A stretch of DNA of 64,000 nt from positions 310,001-374,000 of the forward strand of contig CAVXYA010000010.1 of the NCBI GenBank assembly GCA_963765955.1, read 5' to 3'. This DNA comes from JAXDMK01 sp963765955. Its GTDB lineage: Bacteria; Actinomycetota; Acidimicrobiia; Acidimicrobiales; AC-14. A program made the translations under genes and the position numbers. The stretch's first letter is position 1, and every line of letters begins with the position of its first letter. This document shows positions 43,761 through 52,531 of this stretch, piece by piece. The notes under the pieces were generated by a model. That model worked only from the letters and a program-made list of their open reading frames with translations, had not been told where the DNA came from and made no database searches.

Positions 43761-44951
43761 TCAGGCGGACAGCTCGCGCTCGAGGGGGGTGCGGAAGCGG
43801 GGGGTGACCCGGACATCGCCGATCCGGGCCTGGAGGCGGGCGGCCTCGGCCTCGGCCAGGGTCGTCACCTCGGCACCGAGGTCCTCGAGGAGGCGGAACA
43901 CGACCTCGCCCGACTTGCGCTGGGCCCAGCCGCCCACGATCCGCCCGTCCCACCAGACGGTGGGGCCAGCGTTCCCCGACCGGTCGAAGAGGGCGGGACC
44001 GTGCCCGCCCAGGTACCACGACCGCTCCTTCCAGCCCATCACCGACGGGTCGAGGGCGGGCAGGAACGTCACCGACGGGGCCGGCGGAGTCACCGGCTCG
44101 ACGTCGTCGGCCAGCACCAGTCCCGGCGCCGCCCCGCCGACGTCGACCTCCACCGTGGGCAGCTCGGCCAACGCGGTGCGCACCTCGCCCAGCCCGAGGC
44201 CGGTCCACCAGGCCAGGTCGGCGACCGTGCCCGGCCCGAAGGAGGCCAGCCACTTCCACACCAGCTCCACCTGGGCCACGCCCGCGGGCAGGAGGGTGAG
44301 GCCCCGGTCCATGCCCCCCGGCAGCCACGACGCGGCCGGCGCCCAGCGGTACTGGCTGCTGATCCAGGACCCCCGCGGTCGGCCGCGGACGATCCGTCCC
44401 CCCGCAGCCAGCACGAACAGCACCCGGCCGGACGCGCCCTGCACCACCTCCCACTTGGTGCCGGCGCCGAGGTGGAGCCGTTCCCGCAGCCCGGCCACGT
44501 CGGCGGCCAGCTCGGTGGCGGTGGCCTGGCCCCGGGCGGCGAGGGCCTGCATGGTGGCGTCCTCCACCTCCGCCAGCCACGCCTCGCCCTCGTCGGTGAC
44601 CCCGCCCTCGGCCAGGAACTGCACCAGCCGCTTGCGCTCCCGCACCTCGATGGCCCGGGTGCAGGCCCCGTGGACGACGGCCGCCAGCTCCACCGGCACC
44701 ACCCACATGGTGCGCCGCATCCCGAGCATCCGCAGCAGGCTGCGGTCTTCGTAGAGGGCCCGCTCGACGTCGACCACCTCCAGCGAATCGCTCCTGGCCA
44801 GCACCGACAGGTGGACCGAGGCGGGGTCGGTGGAGTGGAGGGCGACGAGGTCGCGGACGATCTCCACCACGTCGTCGGCGCGGGCGTCGGCGGCCAGGTG
44901 GTGACGGAGGGCCACCCGTGCCCGTCGCTCGTCGATCCCGATCGTCCGCAC
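43761..44951 (-). CDS. winged-helix DNA-binding protein of the AlkZ/YcaQ superfamily
   Basis: This 396-residue protein starts at GTG 44951. It matches the HTH_42 family: LVALHSTDPASVHLSVLAR, YEDRSLLRMLGMRRTMWVVP, WKWLASFGPGTVADLAWWTGLG, FLPALDPSVMGWKERSWYLG and NAGPTVWWDGRIVGGWAQRKSGEVVFRLLEDLG. AlkZ and YcaQ members are glycosylases that unhook DNA crosslinks through a QxQ or QxD motif. Here the corresponding place reads LHST, so the catalytic Gln residues appear absent, as in many actinobacterial relatives. It is divergent from the aldolase/dehydrogenase, with starts 33 bases apart. Confidence 0.85.
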   Translation of the reverse strand: MRTIGIDERRARVALRHHLAADARADDVVEIVRDLVALHSTDPASVHLSVLARSDSLEVVDVERALYEDRSLLRMLGMRRTMWVVPVELAAVVHGACTRAIEVRERKRLVQFLAEGGVTDEGEAWLAEVEDATMQALAARGQATATELAADVAGLRERLHLGAGTKWEVVQGASGRVLFVLAAGGRIVRGRPRGSWISSQYRWAPAASWLPGGMDRGLTLLPAGVAQVELVWKWLASFGPGTVADLAWWTGLGLGEVRTALAELPTVEVDVGGAAPGLVLADDVEPVTPPAPSVTFLPALDPSVMGWKERSWYLGGHGPALFDRSGNAGPTVWWDGRIVGGWAQRKSGEVVFRLLEDLGAEVTTLAEAEAARLQARIGDVRVTPRFRTPLERELSA

Positions 44952-44984
44952 CGCCCTCCAGCTTTGCCCGCCTAACTTGACCGT

Positions 44985-46973
44985 GTGGTCAAGAGCCGGT
45001 GGGACGATCGGGAGGCCGAGCGGTGGCCGGGCGATTTGGGCCCGCGGGTGTACACATCGCGCCTGCTCGGACGGGATCCCGACCTGGTCCTGCACGGCGG
45101 TGGGAACACGTCGGTCAAGTCCCGGCGCACCAACGTGTTCGGCGAGGAGGTCGACGTCCTGCTGGTGAAGGGCAGCGGGGCCGACCTGGCCGACATCGAC
45201 GAGTCCGGCTTCGCGTCCCTCCGCCTCGACCACGTGGCCCGGCTGGCCCAGCTCGAGTCCCTGTCGGACACCGACATGGCCGAGCAGCTCCTGGTGGCGG
45301 CCACCACCGCCGGCGGTCCGGCCCCGTCGGTGGAGGCGATCCTGCATGCCATCCTGCCGTTCAAGTTCGTCGACCACACCCACGCCGACGCAGTCGTCAC
45401 CCTCACCAACTCGGCGTCGGCCGCGGCCGCCCTCGACGAGGTCTACGGCCCCCAGGTGGTGGTGGTGCCCTACGTGATGCCCGGCTTCCTGCTGGCCCGG
45501 GAGTGCGCCCGCCTCCTGCCCGACGCGCTCACCCCCGACGTGATCGGCGTGGTGCTCATGAACCACGGCATCTTCACCTGGGGCGCCACGGCCAGAGAGT
45601 CGTACGAGACCATGATCACGCTGGTCAGCCGGGCCGAGGACCACGTCGCCCGCCACCGCCCCCGCCCCCGCCCCGACAAACCCTCCACGGAGAGTCCGCC
45701 GCACCCCGACCAACGGGTCGCCCGCGCCCGGCTGCGCCGCTGGCTGTCGGACGCCGCCGGCGCGCCGGTGGTGGTGTCGTCCCACACCGACGGGGAGGCC
45801 ATGGCGTTCATCGGCCGCCCCGACCTGGCCGACATCTCCCAGCGGGGCCCCGTGACCCCCGACCACGTCATCCGCACCAAGCCCGTCCCCCTCCTCGGTC
45901 GCGACGTCGACGCCTACGTCGGGGCCTACCGCAGCTACGTCGACGACCACCGCCACCGATCAGCCCGGGAGCTCGAGCCGGTCGACCCCGCCCCCCGGGT
46001 GGTGCTCGACCCCGAACTGGGCCTGTGCTGCGCCGGACGCACGCCTCGGGACGCGGCGATCGTGGAGGACGTCTACCGCCACACGATGCAGGTGATCCTC
46101 GACGCCACCGCCCTGGGGGGCTACCGGCCGGTGTCCCGGGCCGATCTGTTCGACGTCGAGTACTGGGACCTCGAACAGGCCAAGCTCCGCCGCCGCCCGC
46201 CGCCGCTCCCCCTCGCGGGCGAGATCGCCCTGGTCACGGGCGCCGCCGGCGGCATCGGCCGGGCCTGCGCCCAAGCCCTCCTGGCCGAGGGGGCGGCGGT
46301 CGTGGGCCTCGACGCCGACCCTCGGGTTGTCGACGCCTTCGAGGGACCGGCCGGGCTCGGCATCGAGGCCGACGTCACCGACCGGCGGGCGATCGAGGAG
46401 GCCGTCGAGCGGGCCGTCGAGCGGTTCGGCGGGCTCGACATGCTCGTGCTCAACGCCGGCGTCTTCCCTCCGAGCGCGGCCGTCGCCGACCTCGGGCCCG
46501 ATCTCGAGGGGTGGCGGAACGCCATGGCCGTGAACCTCGACGCCAACGCCTCGCTCCTCGGCCTGGCCCACCCTCTCCTGCGGGAGGCGCCGAGGGGGGG
46601 CAGGGTGGTGATCGTCGGCTCCAAGAACGTGCCCGCGCCGGGGCCGGGCGCGGCCGCCTACTCCGCGTCCAAGGCCGCCCTCACCCAGCTGGCCCGGGTG
46701 GCCGCCCTCGAATGGGGACGTGACGGCATCCGGGTCAACGTCGTGCACCCCAACGCCGTGTTCGACACCGGCATGTGGCCCCCCGAGGTGGTGGCCGAGC
46801 GGGCCGCCCGCTACGGGCTGTCGGTGGAGGAGTACCGGACGAACAACGTCCTCGGCGTGAAGGTCACCAGCGCCGACGTCGCCCGCCTCTGCGTGGCCAT
46901 GTGCGGGCCCGCCTTCGCCTGCACCACCGGCGCCCAGGTACCGGTCGACGGCGGCAACGACCGCGTCATCTGA
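44985..46973 (+). CDS. bifunctional aldolase/short-chain dehydrogenase (RhaD family)
   Basis: This 662-residue protein starts at GTG 44985. The N-terminal class II aldolase domain has VLHGGGNTSVKSR, the metal-binding VDHTHADAVVTLTNS, and LMNHGIFTWGATARESYE. A linker of about 120 residues leads to a C-terminal SDR domain with VTGAAGGIGRACAQALL for NAD binding, DMLVLNAGVFP, and the YSASKAAL catalytic pair. The fusion is typical of rhamnulose-1-phosphate aldolase/lactaldehyde dehydrogenase-type enzymes for deoxy-sugar breakdown. No rhamnose isomerase or kinase is adjacent; the FGGY kinase at 53.8 kb is distant. Confidence 0.92.
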   Translation: MVKSRWDDREAERWPGDLGPRVYTSRLLGRDPDLVLHGGGNTSVKSRRTNVFGEEVDVLLVKGSGADLADIDESGFASLRLDHVARLAQLESLSDTDMAEQLLVAATTAGGPAPSVEAILHAILPFKFVDHTHADAVVTLTNSASAAAALDEVYGPQVVVVPYVMPGFLLARECARLLPDALTPDVIGVVLMNHGIFTWGATARESYETMITLVSRAEDHVARHRPRPRPDKPSTESPPHPDQRVARARLRRWLSDAAGAPVVVSSHTDGEAMAFIGRPDLADISQRGPVTPDHVIRTKPVPLLGRDVDAYVGAYRSYVDDHRHRSARELEPVDPAPRVVLDPELGLCCAGRTPRDAAIVEDVYRHTMQVILDATALGGYRPVSRADLFDVEYWDLEQAKLRRRPPPLPLAGEIALVTGAAGGIGRACAQALLAEGAAVVGLDADPRVVDAFEGPAGLGIEADVTDRRAIEEAVERAVERFGGLDMLVLNAGVFPPSAAVADLGPDLEGWRNAMAVNLDANASLLGLAHPLLREAPRGGRVVIVGSKNVPAPGPGAAAYSASKAALTQLARVAALEWGRDGIRVNVVHPNAVFDTGMWPPEVVAERAARYGLSVEEYRTNNVLGVKVTSADVARLCVAMCGPAFACTTGAQVPVDGGNDRVI

Positions 46974-46996
46974 CGCCGCCAGTCAGCCGGCTGGGC

Positions 46997-47245
46997 TCAG
47001 CTGGCCCGCCAGGTCCGGAAGAGGGCGACCAGGTCGGCGCGGGCGGCGGGGGACAGGGACTCGGGCTTCACCCGGCCGGTGGCGGCGATGGTCACCCGCA
47101 TCTCCCGCAGGTACTCGGTGCAGTGGGGGCAACCGGACAGGTGGGCCTCGAAGCGGGCCCGCTCGGCGGGTGTCAGCGCCCCCTCCAGATAGTCGGTGAC
47201 CAGCTCGACCGCCTGCCGGCACATGATGGCGTCTCGTCTCGGCAT
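46997..47245 (-). CDS. zinc-finger anti-sigma factor
   Basis: This 82-residue protein has the ZAS motif: CRQAVELVTDYLEGALTPAERARFEAHLSGCPHC, where the His and two Cys (HLSGCPHC) with an earlier Cys bind zinc. It follows the ECF sigma gene by 5 bases on the same strand. The C-terminal part is short and has no membrane segment, so it is a soluble, possibly redox-sensitive anti-sigma factor for that sigma protein. Confidence 0.9.
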   Translation of the reverse strand: MPRRDAIMCRQAVELVTDYLEGALTPAERARFEAHLSGCPHCTEYLREMRVTIAATGRVKPESLSPAARADLVALFRTWRAS

Positions 47246-47250
47246 CGCCC

Positions 47251-47847
47251 TCAGCCCTTCCCCAGTTCCCGTTCCAACATGTTCCGCAGCCGGGACCGGC
47301 CCCGGTGCAGGAGGACCCGCTGGTTGGCCTCGCTGATCCCCAGCAGGGCGCAGACGTCGGGCGCGGGCAGTCCCTCGAAGTCCCGCATGACGACCACCTG
47401 GCGTTGTCGGTCGGGCAGCAGGGCCAGGTGGCGGGACACCTTCTTGGCCATGTCACGGGCGACGATGCGCTCCTCGGCGTCGTCCGTCCAGGGCGAGGGA
47501 GGTGACGACCACCCGCCGGCGGCGTTGAACCGCTCCGGGGGCACCGCCGGTTCGCTGTCGGCCCGGTCGGTCGAGATCTCCCGCCGCTCCCTCACCCCGG
47601 CGGTGCGGGCCCGGTTGACCACGATGCGGAACAGCCACGTCTTCAACGACGAGCGGCCCTCGAACCGCTCGATCCCCCGGATCACCCCCACCCAGGTGTC
47701 CTGCACCACCTCCTCGGCCACCGCCCGGCTGGGGACGAACGTCGACGCCAGCCGGAGCAGGGGCGCGTGGTAGAGGTCGACGAGGGTGACGAACGCCTGC
47801 TCGTCGCCCGCCTGGAGGCGCGCCACCAGGTCGGCGTCGGGGACCAC
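47251..47847 (-). CDS. ECF-family RNA polymerase sigma factor
   Basis: This 198-residue factor starts at GTG 47847. Region 2 is LVARLQAGDEQAFVTLVDLYHAPLLRLASTF, VVQDTWVGVIRGIERFEGRSSLKTWLFRIVVNRAR. Region 4 is LLPDRQRQVVVMRDFEGLPAPDVCALLGISEANQRVLLHRGRSRLR. A Gly/Ser/Pro-rich linker joins them. The adjacent ZAS anti-sigma gene completes the standard pair. The target promoters cannot be read from the window. Confidence 0.93.
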   Translation of the reverse strand: MVPDADLVARLQAGDEQAFVTLVDLYHAPLLRLASTFVPSRAVAEEVVQDTWVGVIRGIERFEGRSSLKTWLFRIVVNRARTAGVRERREISTDRADSEPAVPPERFNAAGGWSSPPSPWTDDAEERIVARDMAKKVSRHLALLPDRQRQVVVMRDFEGLPAPDVCALLGISEANQRVLLHRGRSRLRNMLERELGKG

Positions 47848-47932
47848 GGCAGCAGGCTAGGGCCGACACCCGGGTTTGAGGGCGCCGGGTGCCCCGGGAG
47901 GCGCCCGACGCCGTACGATGGGAGGCGTGAGC

Positions 47933-48772
47933 GTGCCCGTCGAACCCGCCGAGCTGCGAACGCAGGTCGTCCGCTACGGACCGGTCGCCTACCTGGTCAC
48001 GGTGGCGCCCGAGACGGGCCGGCCCCACGTGGTCTCGGTCACGGTGGGGTGGGCGGGCGACGACCTGGTGAGCGGAGCCGGTGCCCGGACGGCGGCCAAC
48101 GTGGGAACGGGAGCCGATGTGAGCCTGGTGTGGTCGCCACCGGGGGGCGACGACTACAGCCTGATCGTCGACGGCCCGGCCCGGATCGTCGAGGGCGACG
48201 CCGGCCCGATGGTCTCGGTGAGGCCCGAGGGGAGCGTGCTCCACCGCCTGGCCGGCGTCGACGGGGACGGGCCCGGCTGCATCCCGGTCGCTACTCCCGA
48301 AGCCGGCGACGTCCACGCCGGCGACGTCCACGCCGAGCACCCGAACGCGACAACGGTCCGCCGATTCATCAACGCCTGGTTCGACGGCGACTTCACCACC
48401 TGGGCCTCGCTGGCGGCCGACGACATCGTCATCCACATGCGGGGCAAGCCCGCCATCGAGGGCAGCTACCACGGCCGGGACGGCGTGACGCTCTTCTTCG
48501 AACGGTTCGCGGCGGTGAACATCGACGGCTTCGAGATGGAGGTGGAGGACGTGATGGCTGACGACCGCTACGCGATGGCCATCATGCGCACCGAGTACCA
48601 CCGGGGCGACGAGTACCTGCTCCTGCGCAACGCCTGCGCTTACCGGCTCGACGCCGACGGCCGGATCGCAGAGGCGTGGAACGTCTCCGACACCCAGGTA
48701 CCGGAGCGGGACTTCTTCACCCTCGTCGACGCCGGTTCGTCCGCTCCCGGCCCTGTCACGGGCACGCCGTGA
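47933..48772 (+). CDS. PPOX-like domain fused to a SnoaL-like domain
   Basis: I choose GTG 47933 because GGAGG (47921-47925) lies seven bases upstream; ATG 47918 and GTG 47927 are alternatives. The first 125 residues resemble the flavin-binding pyridoxamine-phosphate-oxidase fold (PVAYLVTVAPETGRPHVVSVTVGW, GADVSLVWSPPG). The rest is a SnoaL/NTF2-like domain (VRRFINAWFDGDFTTWASLAADDIVIHMRG, YHGRDGVTLFFERFAAV). The linker holds a 15-base tandem repeat (48303-48332) giving GDVHAGDVHA. The substrate is unknown. It overlaps the next SnoaL gene by four bases. Confidence 0.8.
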   Translation: MPVEPAELRTQVVRYGPVAYLVTVAPETGRPHVVSVTVGWAGDDLVSGAGARTAANVGTGADVSLVWSPPGGDDYSLIVDGPARIVEGDAGPMVSVRPEGSVLHRLAGVDGDGPGCIPVATPEAGDVHAGDVHAEHPNATTVRRFINAWFDGDFTTWASLAADDIVIHMRGKPAIEGSYHGRDGVTLFFERFAAVNIDGFEMEVEDVMADDRYAMAIMRTEYHRGDEYLLLRNACAYRLDADGRIAEAWNVSDTQVPERDFFTLVDAGSSAPGPVTGTP

Positions 48773-49164
48773 CCGAACACCCGGGGGTGGCCCGGGTCGG
48801 GACCTTCCTCGACGCCCTCTCCCAGAAGGACGAGCAGGCGCTGCGCGACTGCTTCGCCGACGACGTCGCCTGGCACGTGTCCGGATCCCATGACCTGGCC
48901 GGCGACTACCGCGGCATCGAGGAACTCGTCGGCTACTTCGGCCAGCTCCAGTCCCGCACCGACGGCTCCTACGCCCTGGAGCGGGAGTCGGTGCTGGCCA
49001 CCGACCACCACGCGGCCGTGTTCACCCGGGCCACCGGCCGTCGCGAAGGCAAGACCCTCGACGTCTTGCTGGCCCACGCCTTCACCGTCCGGTCGGATGG
49101 CTTGTGGCGGGAGTACTGGGTCTGCCCCCACGACCAGGACGCCGAAGACGCCTTCTGGTCCTGA
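48769..49164 (+). CDS. SnoaL-like (NTF2-fold) protein
   Basis: This 131-residue protein starts at GTG 48769, overlapping the upstream stop. It shows the pattern VGTFLDALSQKDEQALRDCFADDVAWHVSGSHDLAGDYRG, then GYFGQLQSR, and AHAFTVRSDGLWREYWV. The fold serves isomerases, hydratases and cyclases, as well as non-enzymatic binding proteins. It is co-translated with the PPOX-SnoaL fusion whose second half has the same fold, so the two may work together or form a heterodimer. Confidence 0.82.
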   Translation: MTEHPGVARVGTFLDALSQKDEQALRDCFADDVAWHVSGSHDLAGDYRGIEELVGYFGQLQSRTDGSYALERESVLATDHHAAVFTRATGRREGKTLDVLLAHAFTVRSDGLWREYWVCPHDQDAEDAFWS

Positions 49165-49187
49165 TCAGACGGGGCTGCGCAAAGAAG

Positions 49188-49217
49188 AAGCCGCCCGACC
49201 GGACGGTCAGGCGGCTT
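49188..49217 (-). terminator. hairpin terminator after the 51-residue protein
   Basis: The arms aagccgcc and ggcggctt (8 bases each) enclose a 14-base loop. On the minus strand the hairpin is followed by the T-rich sequence cttcttt. It lies 47 bases downstream of the small gene at 49265-49420, and also just beyond the SnoaL gene stop on the plus strand, so it may serve both. Confidence 0.7.
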
Positions 49218-49264
49218 TGGAAAGGGGTGTCCCGCTCTACGGCCGGGACGACCGAGGTTGCCTG

Positions 49265-49420
49265 TTACTCGTTCTCGGCCTCGGCGTGCGTCGTGGCCTC
49301 GGAGCGCTCGGTCCCGGGCGTCACGTCATCGACGGTCGTGCCCCCACCGGTGTACTTGTTGGGTCCGGGGCTGTAGGGGCCGCCTTCGGGAATGTCGTCA
49401 CTGGGCTGGTCAACTGCCAT
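49265..49420 (-). CDS. 51-residue small acidic protein with strong ribosome binding site
   Basis: On the minus strand ATG 49420 is preceded by AGAAGGAG at ideal spacing, one of the best binding sites in the window. The product starts MAVDQPSDDIPEGGPYSPGP, continues NKYTGGGTTVDDVTPGTERS and ends with an acidic EATTHAEAENE tail. It has no cysteine or hydrophobic segment and is likely disordered. A hairpin terminator follows. Isolated position plus strong expression signals suggest an abundant, stand-alone small protein. I recognise no family. Confidence 0.72.
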   Translation of the reverse strand: MAVDQPSDDIPEGGPYSPGPNKYTGGGTTVDDVTPGTERSEATTHAEAENE

Positions 49421-49591
49421 CGTGAAAACTCCTTCTGACCCACCTACAGATTGATGAGCCAGTCTTTACCTACCCGGGATACCGGGCCCGGAAACGGCCC
49501 CGCGTAGTTCGCGACACCATCCCCAGGGCTCTGACCTGCGACGACGCGCCGAGCGCAGCTTTTCTGGACGCCGGTACGAGGGTCACGCGCC

Positions 49592-50756
49592 TCATCCCCG
49601 ACCGATGCCGTGGAGGGGGAAGATGAGCCTGCGGACGTCATCGATGGCGCCGTCCACGCCCTCGTCGTCGGTGCCCTGCCGCGACAATGGCGGCTCCGAG
49701 AGGGTCGCCGGGAGGCGGTGGCCGGCGGTCCGCTCGGCCGCCTCCACCCACCCGGGGGGGAGGGCGTCGTCGAGGTCGGCGCCCGCGCCTGCCATCTCCG
49801 CGAAGTAGGTGGTCCACGCCCGGGGCACGACGCTGGCCCACTGGTAGCCGCCGCCACCGGTGGCCAGCCACTTGCCCCCCGCCGCCCGATGGGCGAGGTC
49901 GTGGAGGGCCACGGCCGTCTGGCGGTAGGCGGCGGTCGTGAGCCCCATGTTCGACAGGGGGTCGGTGTGGTGGCTGTCGCAGCCGAGCTGGGTGACGAGG
50001 ACCTCGGGGGCGAACGTCTCCACCAGGGGCGGCACCACTTCCCGGAACGCCCGCAGCCAGCCGTCGTCCCCCGTCAACGGCGGCAGGGGGACGTTGACGC
50101 TGGTGCCGGCCGCGTCCCCGACCCCCACCTCGTCGACGAAGCCGGTGCCCGGGAAAGAGCGTGCGCCCGTCCTGGTGGAGGGAGATGGTGAGGACTCGTG
50201 GGTCGCGGTAGAAGATCTCCTGGACGCCGTCGCCGTGGTGGACATCGACGTCGACGTACGCCACCCGCTGCACCCCCCGGTGCAGGAGCCAGGCGATTGC
50301 GACCGCCGGGTCGTCGTACACGCAGAAGCCGCTGGCCCGCTCGGGGAGGGCGTGGTGGAGGCCGCCGGCGGGGTTGAAGGCGTGGTCGGCCCGCCCGGTG
50401 AGCACTGCCTCGGCCGCGGCCAGGCTGGCCCCCACCACCCGGGCCGAGGCCTCGTGCATGTGGGGGAACACCGGGTTGTCGCCGGGACCGAACCCGAACT
50501 CCCACCACGGCCCGGCCTCGCCCCCGCCCGCCCGGCGCACGGCGTCGATGTAGCGCTCGGAGTGCACCAGGCCGATCTCGTCGAGGCTCGCGTCCCGGGC
50601 GGGGGTCTCCCGCACCCGGCTCCCGTCGATCAGGCCGTAGTCGTGGATCAGGGAGCGGGTCAGGGTCACCCGCTCCGGCCGGAGGGGGTGCCGGGGGCCG
50701 TGGTCGTACCAGGTGGCGTCGTCGCCGTACCAGACGAGCTCCACCCGCTCGCTCAC
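49592..50756 (-). CDS. AcuC-like histone deacetylase-family protein, frameshifted
   Basis: It starts at the reverse-strand ATG 50756. The arginase/deacetylase fold is clear: HPLRPERVTLTRSLI, LVHSERYIDAVRRA, FNPAGGLHHALPERASGFCVYDDPAVAI with the catalytic His pair, and VAYVDVDVHHGDGVQEIFY with zinc ligands. At about 50150 (cccggg) the frame changes to GTGFVDEVGVGDAAGTSVNVPLP. It goes on to TQLGCDSHHTDPLSNMGLTT and LATGGGGYQW. Family members deacetylate acetyl-CoA synthetase or polyamines. A missing C in the C run is the simplest cause of the break. Confidence 0.88.
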
Positions 50757-50769
50757 GGATGGCAGGCTA

Positions 50770-50826
50770 CCGAACTGGTGACGTCTTCGGCCCCCACATA
50801 GAGGGCCTTGACCGTCACCACTTCGG
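50770..50826. repeat. intergenic hairpin, related to the menB-menA element
   Basis: The arms ccgaactggtgacg and cgtcaccacttcgg pair with one mismatch around inner arms ggccc and gggcc. The outer sequence matches the element at 18388-18435 including right-flank bases (ggacggag against gcacggag). It lies between the DinB-like gene end and the AcuC start. Confidence 0.55.
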
Positions 50827-50844
50827 GACGGAGTCGGCCACGAG

Positions 50845-51486
50845 TCAGGGGCGGCGACCGTTCCAGGCGACCAGCCGGTCGATCAGGGACGCGTCCGCCG
50901 AAACCGGCACCGGGTCGGCCCAGGGGTTGGGGGCGCTGCGGTAGGGCTCGGGCATCCCCGCCTTGATCGCCGCGAACATCTCCGCCCGTCCCTCGCCGGG
51001 CATGCCCCGGATGCTGTCCCAGGCGGTGGCGACCACCTCGTCGTCCCACGTCGGGTGCTGGCCGGTGGAGGTGGCCAGGTCCCAGGTGTGGACGGTGATC
51101 TCGTTGCAGTAGCTGGCCAGGGTGAGCGCGCCCGACTCCTGGGCCCACGGCAGGTGGACGATGCGGGTCAGGCTGGCGTCGTCGGCCCACGCGTCCCGCA
51201 CCCGCTGGGCGGCGTCGGACCACGCCTCCAGCCAGGCGTCGTCGGCCAGGCCGGTGACCTTGTCGGGCGCCTGGAAGGGGTTCTCGCCCCGGCCCATGAG
51301 CGTCACCCGCTCGAGGACGCCGACCAGGTGGCCGACGAGGGTGCGGACGTCGTAGTCGGTGCACGGGGTGGGGCCGTCGAGCTGGTCGGGACGGACCTGG
51401 GCGATGACGTCGCCGCCGGTGGCCAGGGCTCGGGCGAACACGGTGCGGATGTCGGTTCCGGTGAGGGTGGGGCTGGTGGTTGTCAT
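50845..51486 (-). CDS. TIGR03086-type DinB-fold metal-binding protein
   Basis: This 213-residue protein starts at the reverse-strand ATG 51486. It has the mycothiol-dependent maleylpyruvate isomerase N-terminal bundle: VIAQVRPDQLDGPTPCTDYDVRTLVGHLVGVLERV with the first metal His, and YCNEITVHTWDLATSTGQ with the other His residues. Such proteins are thiol-dependent transferases in actinobacteria. It is divergent from a WYL regulator across 54 bases that contain a strong palindrome, so the regulator probably controls it. Confidence 0.9.
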   Translation of the reverse strand: MTTTSPTLTGTDIRTVFARALATGGDVIAQVRPDQLDGPTPCTDYDVRTLVGHLVGVLERVTLMGRGENPFQAPDKVTGLADDAWLEAWSDAAQRVRDAWADDASLTRIVHLPWAQESGALTLASYCNEITVHTWDLATSTGQHPTWDDEVVATAWDSIRGMPGEGRAEMFAAIKAGMPEPYRSAPNPWADPVPVSADASLIDRLVAWNGRRP

Positions 51487-51506
51487 GCTCGGAGCATGCG
51501 CCTCTG

Positions 51507-51529
51507 AACCGGCCACCTCCTGGCCGGTT
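51507..51529. promoter_or_regulatory. operator-like palindrome between the DinB-like and WYL genes
   Basis: Perfect 8-base arms aaccggcc and ggccggtt flank acctcct. It sits midway in the 54-base divergent promoter region, 12 bases from the WYL start. Control by the WYL regulator is the natural inference. Confidence 0.6.
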
Positions 51530-51540
51530 TCGGGACCAGA

Positions 51541-52518
51541 ATGGGATTTGTGAGAGCCGACCGCCTGGTGGCCATCCTCCTGCTCCTCCAGTCCCGGGGC
51601 CAGGTCACCGCGGCCGAGGTGGCGGAGGAGCTGGAGGTGTCGGAGCGGACGGCCCGGCGCGATCTCGACGCCTTGGGGATGGCCGGACTGCCCATCTACT
51701 CCGTCCAGGGGCGCAACGGTGGATGGCGGCTGGCCGGTGGCGGCCGCACCGACCTCAGCGGCCTGACCGCGGCCGAGGCCCGAGCCCTGTTCCTCGTGGC
51801 CGGGCCGTCGTCGCAGGCGACACCGCAGGTCAAGGCCGCGCTGCGCAAGCTGGTCCGGGCGCTGCCGGAGCCGTTCCGCCCCCACGCGGAGGCGGCGTCG
51901 GAGGCGGTGGTGGTCGACCCCCGGGGCTGGGACCAGGCCCGCGACCCGGGCTCGGGGCGACCGCCGCCGCCGTTCCTCGACGCCGTGCAACGGGCGGTGG
52001 TGGAGGGTGAGCAGGTCACCCTCGGCTACGTGGCCCGCAACCGGGAGCCGAGCAGCCGGGTCGTCCACCCCCTCGGCCTGGCCGCCAAGGGGTGGGCCTG
52101 GTACCTGGTGGCCGACACCGAGGCCGGCCTGCGCACGTTCCGGGTCGACCGCATGACCTCGGTGGAGCCCACCGGCGAGGCCGTGGTTCGGCCCGACGGC
52201 TTCGTGCTGGCCGAGGCGTGGAAGCTCATCGCCGAGGAGGTCGACCTGCGGCGCACGCCGGTGAGCGCCCGGGGCGTGGTGGCGCCCGAGGCCCTCGGGT
52301 GGTGCCGGTGGATCTTCGGCAACCGCCTCCGCATCGGCCCGTCCCAGCCCGATGGTCGCGTCGAGGTCGAGGTGCGGGGCCACAGCGTCTGGTCCCTCGC
52401 GGCCGAGATCGCCGGCTTCGGCACCCACCTCGAGGCCCTCGACCCACCCGAGCTACGCGACCACCTGGCCCGCCTCGGCGCCGACCTCACGACCACCTAC
52501 GGCGCCGCGTCCCGATAG
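51541..52518 (+). CDS. HTH/WYL-domain transcriptional regulator
   Basis: This 325-residue protein starts at ATG 51541. The N-terminal HTH_11 domain reads RADRLVAILLLLQSRGQVTAAEVAEELEVSERTARRDLDAL. The WYL domain (about 140-220) has VTLGYVARNREPSSRVVHPLGLAAKGWAWYLVADTEAGLRTFRVDRM, and a WCX-type C-terminal domain follows. WYL proteins respond to ligands, often nucleotides. It is divergent from the DinB-like protein, a typical regulator-target arrangement. Confidence 0.93.
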   Translation: MGFVRADRLVAILLLLQSRGQVTAAEVAEELEVSERTARRDLDALGMAGLPIYSVQGRNGGWRLAGGGRTDLSGLTAAEARALFLVAGPSSQATPQVKAALRKLVRALPEPFRPHAEAASEAVVVDPRGWDQARDPGSGRPPPPFLDAVQRAVVEGEQVTLGYVARNREPSSRVVHPLGLAAKGWAWYLVADTEAGLRTFRVDRMTSVEPTGEAVVRPDGFVLAEAWKLIAEEVDLRRTPVSARGVVAPEALGWCRWIFGNRLRIGPSQPDGRVEVEVRGHSVWSLAAEIAGFGTHLEALDPPELRDHLARLGADLTTTYGAASR

Positions 52519-52531
52519 CAGCGCGCCCGGC

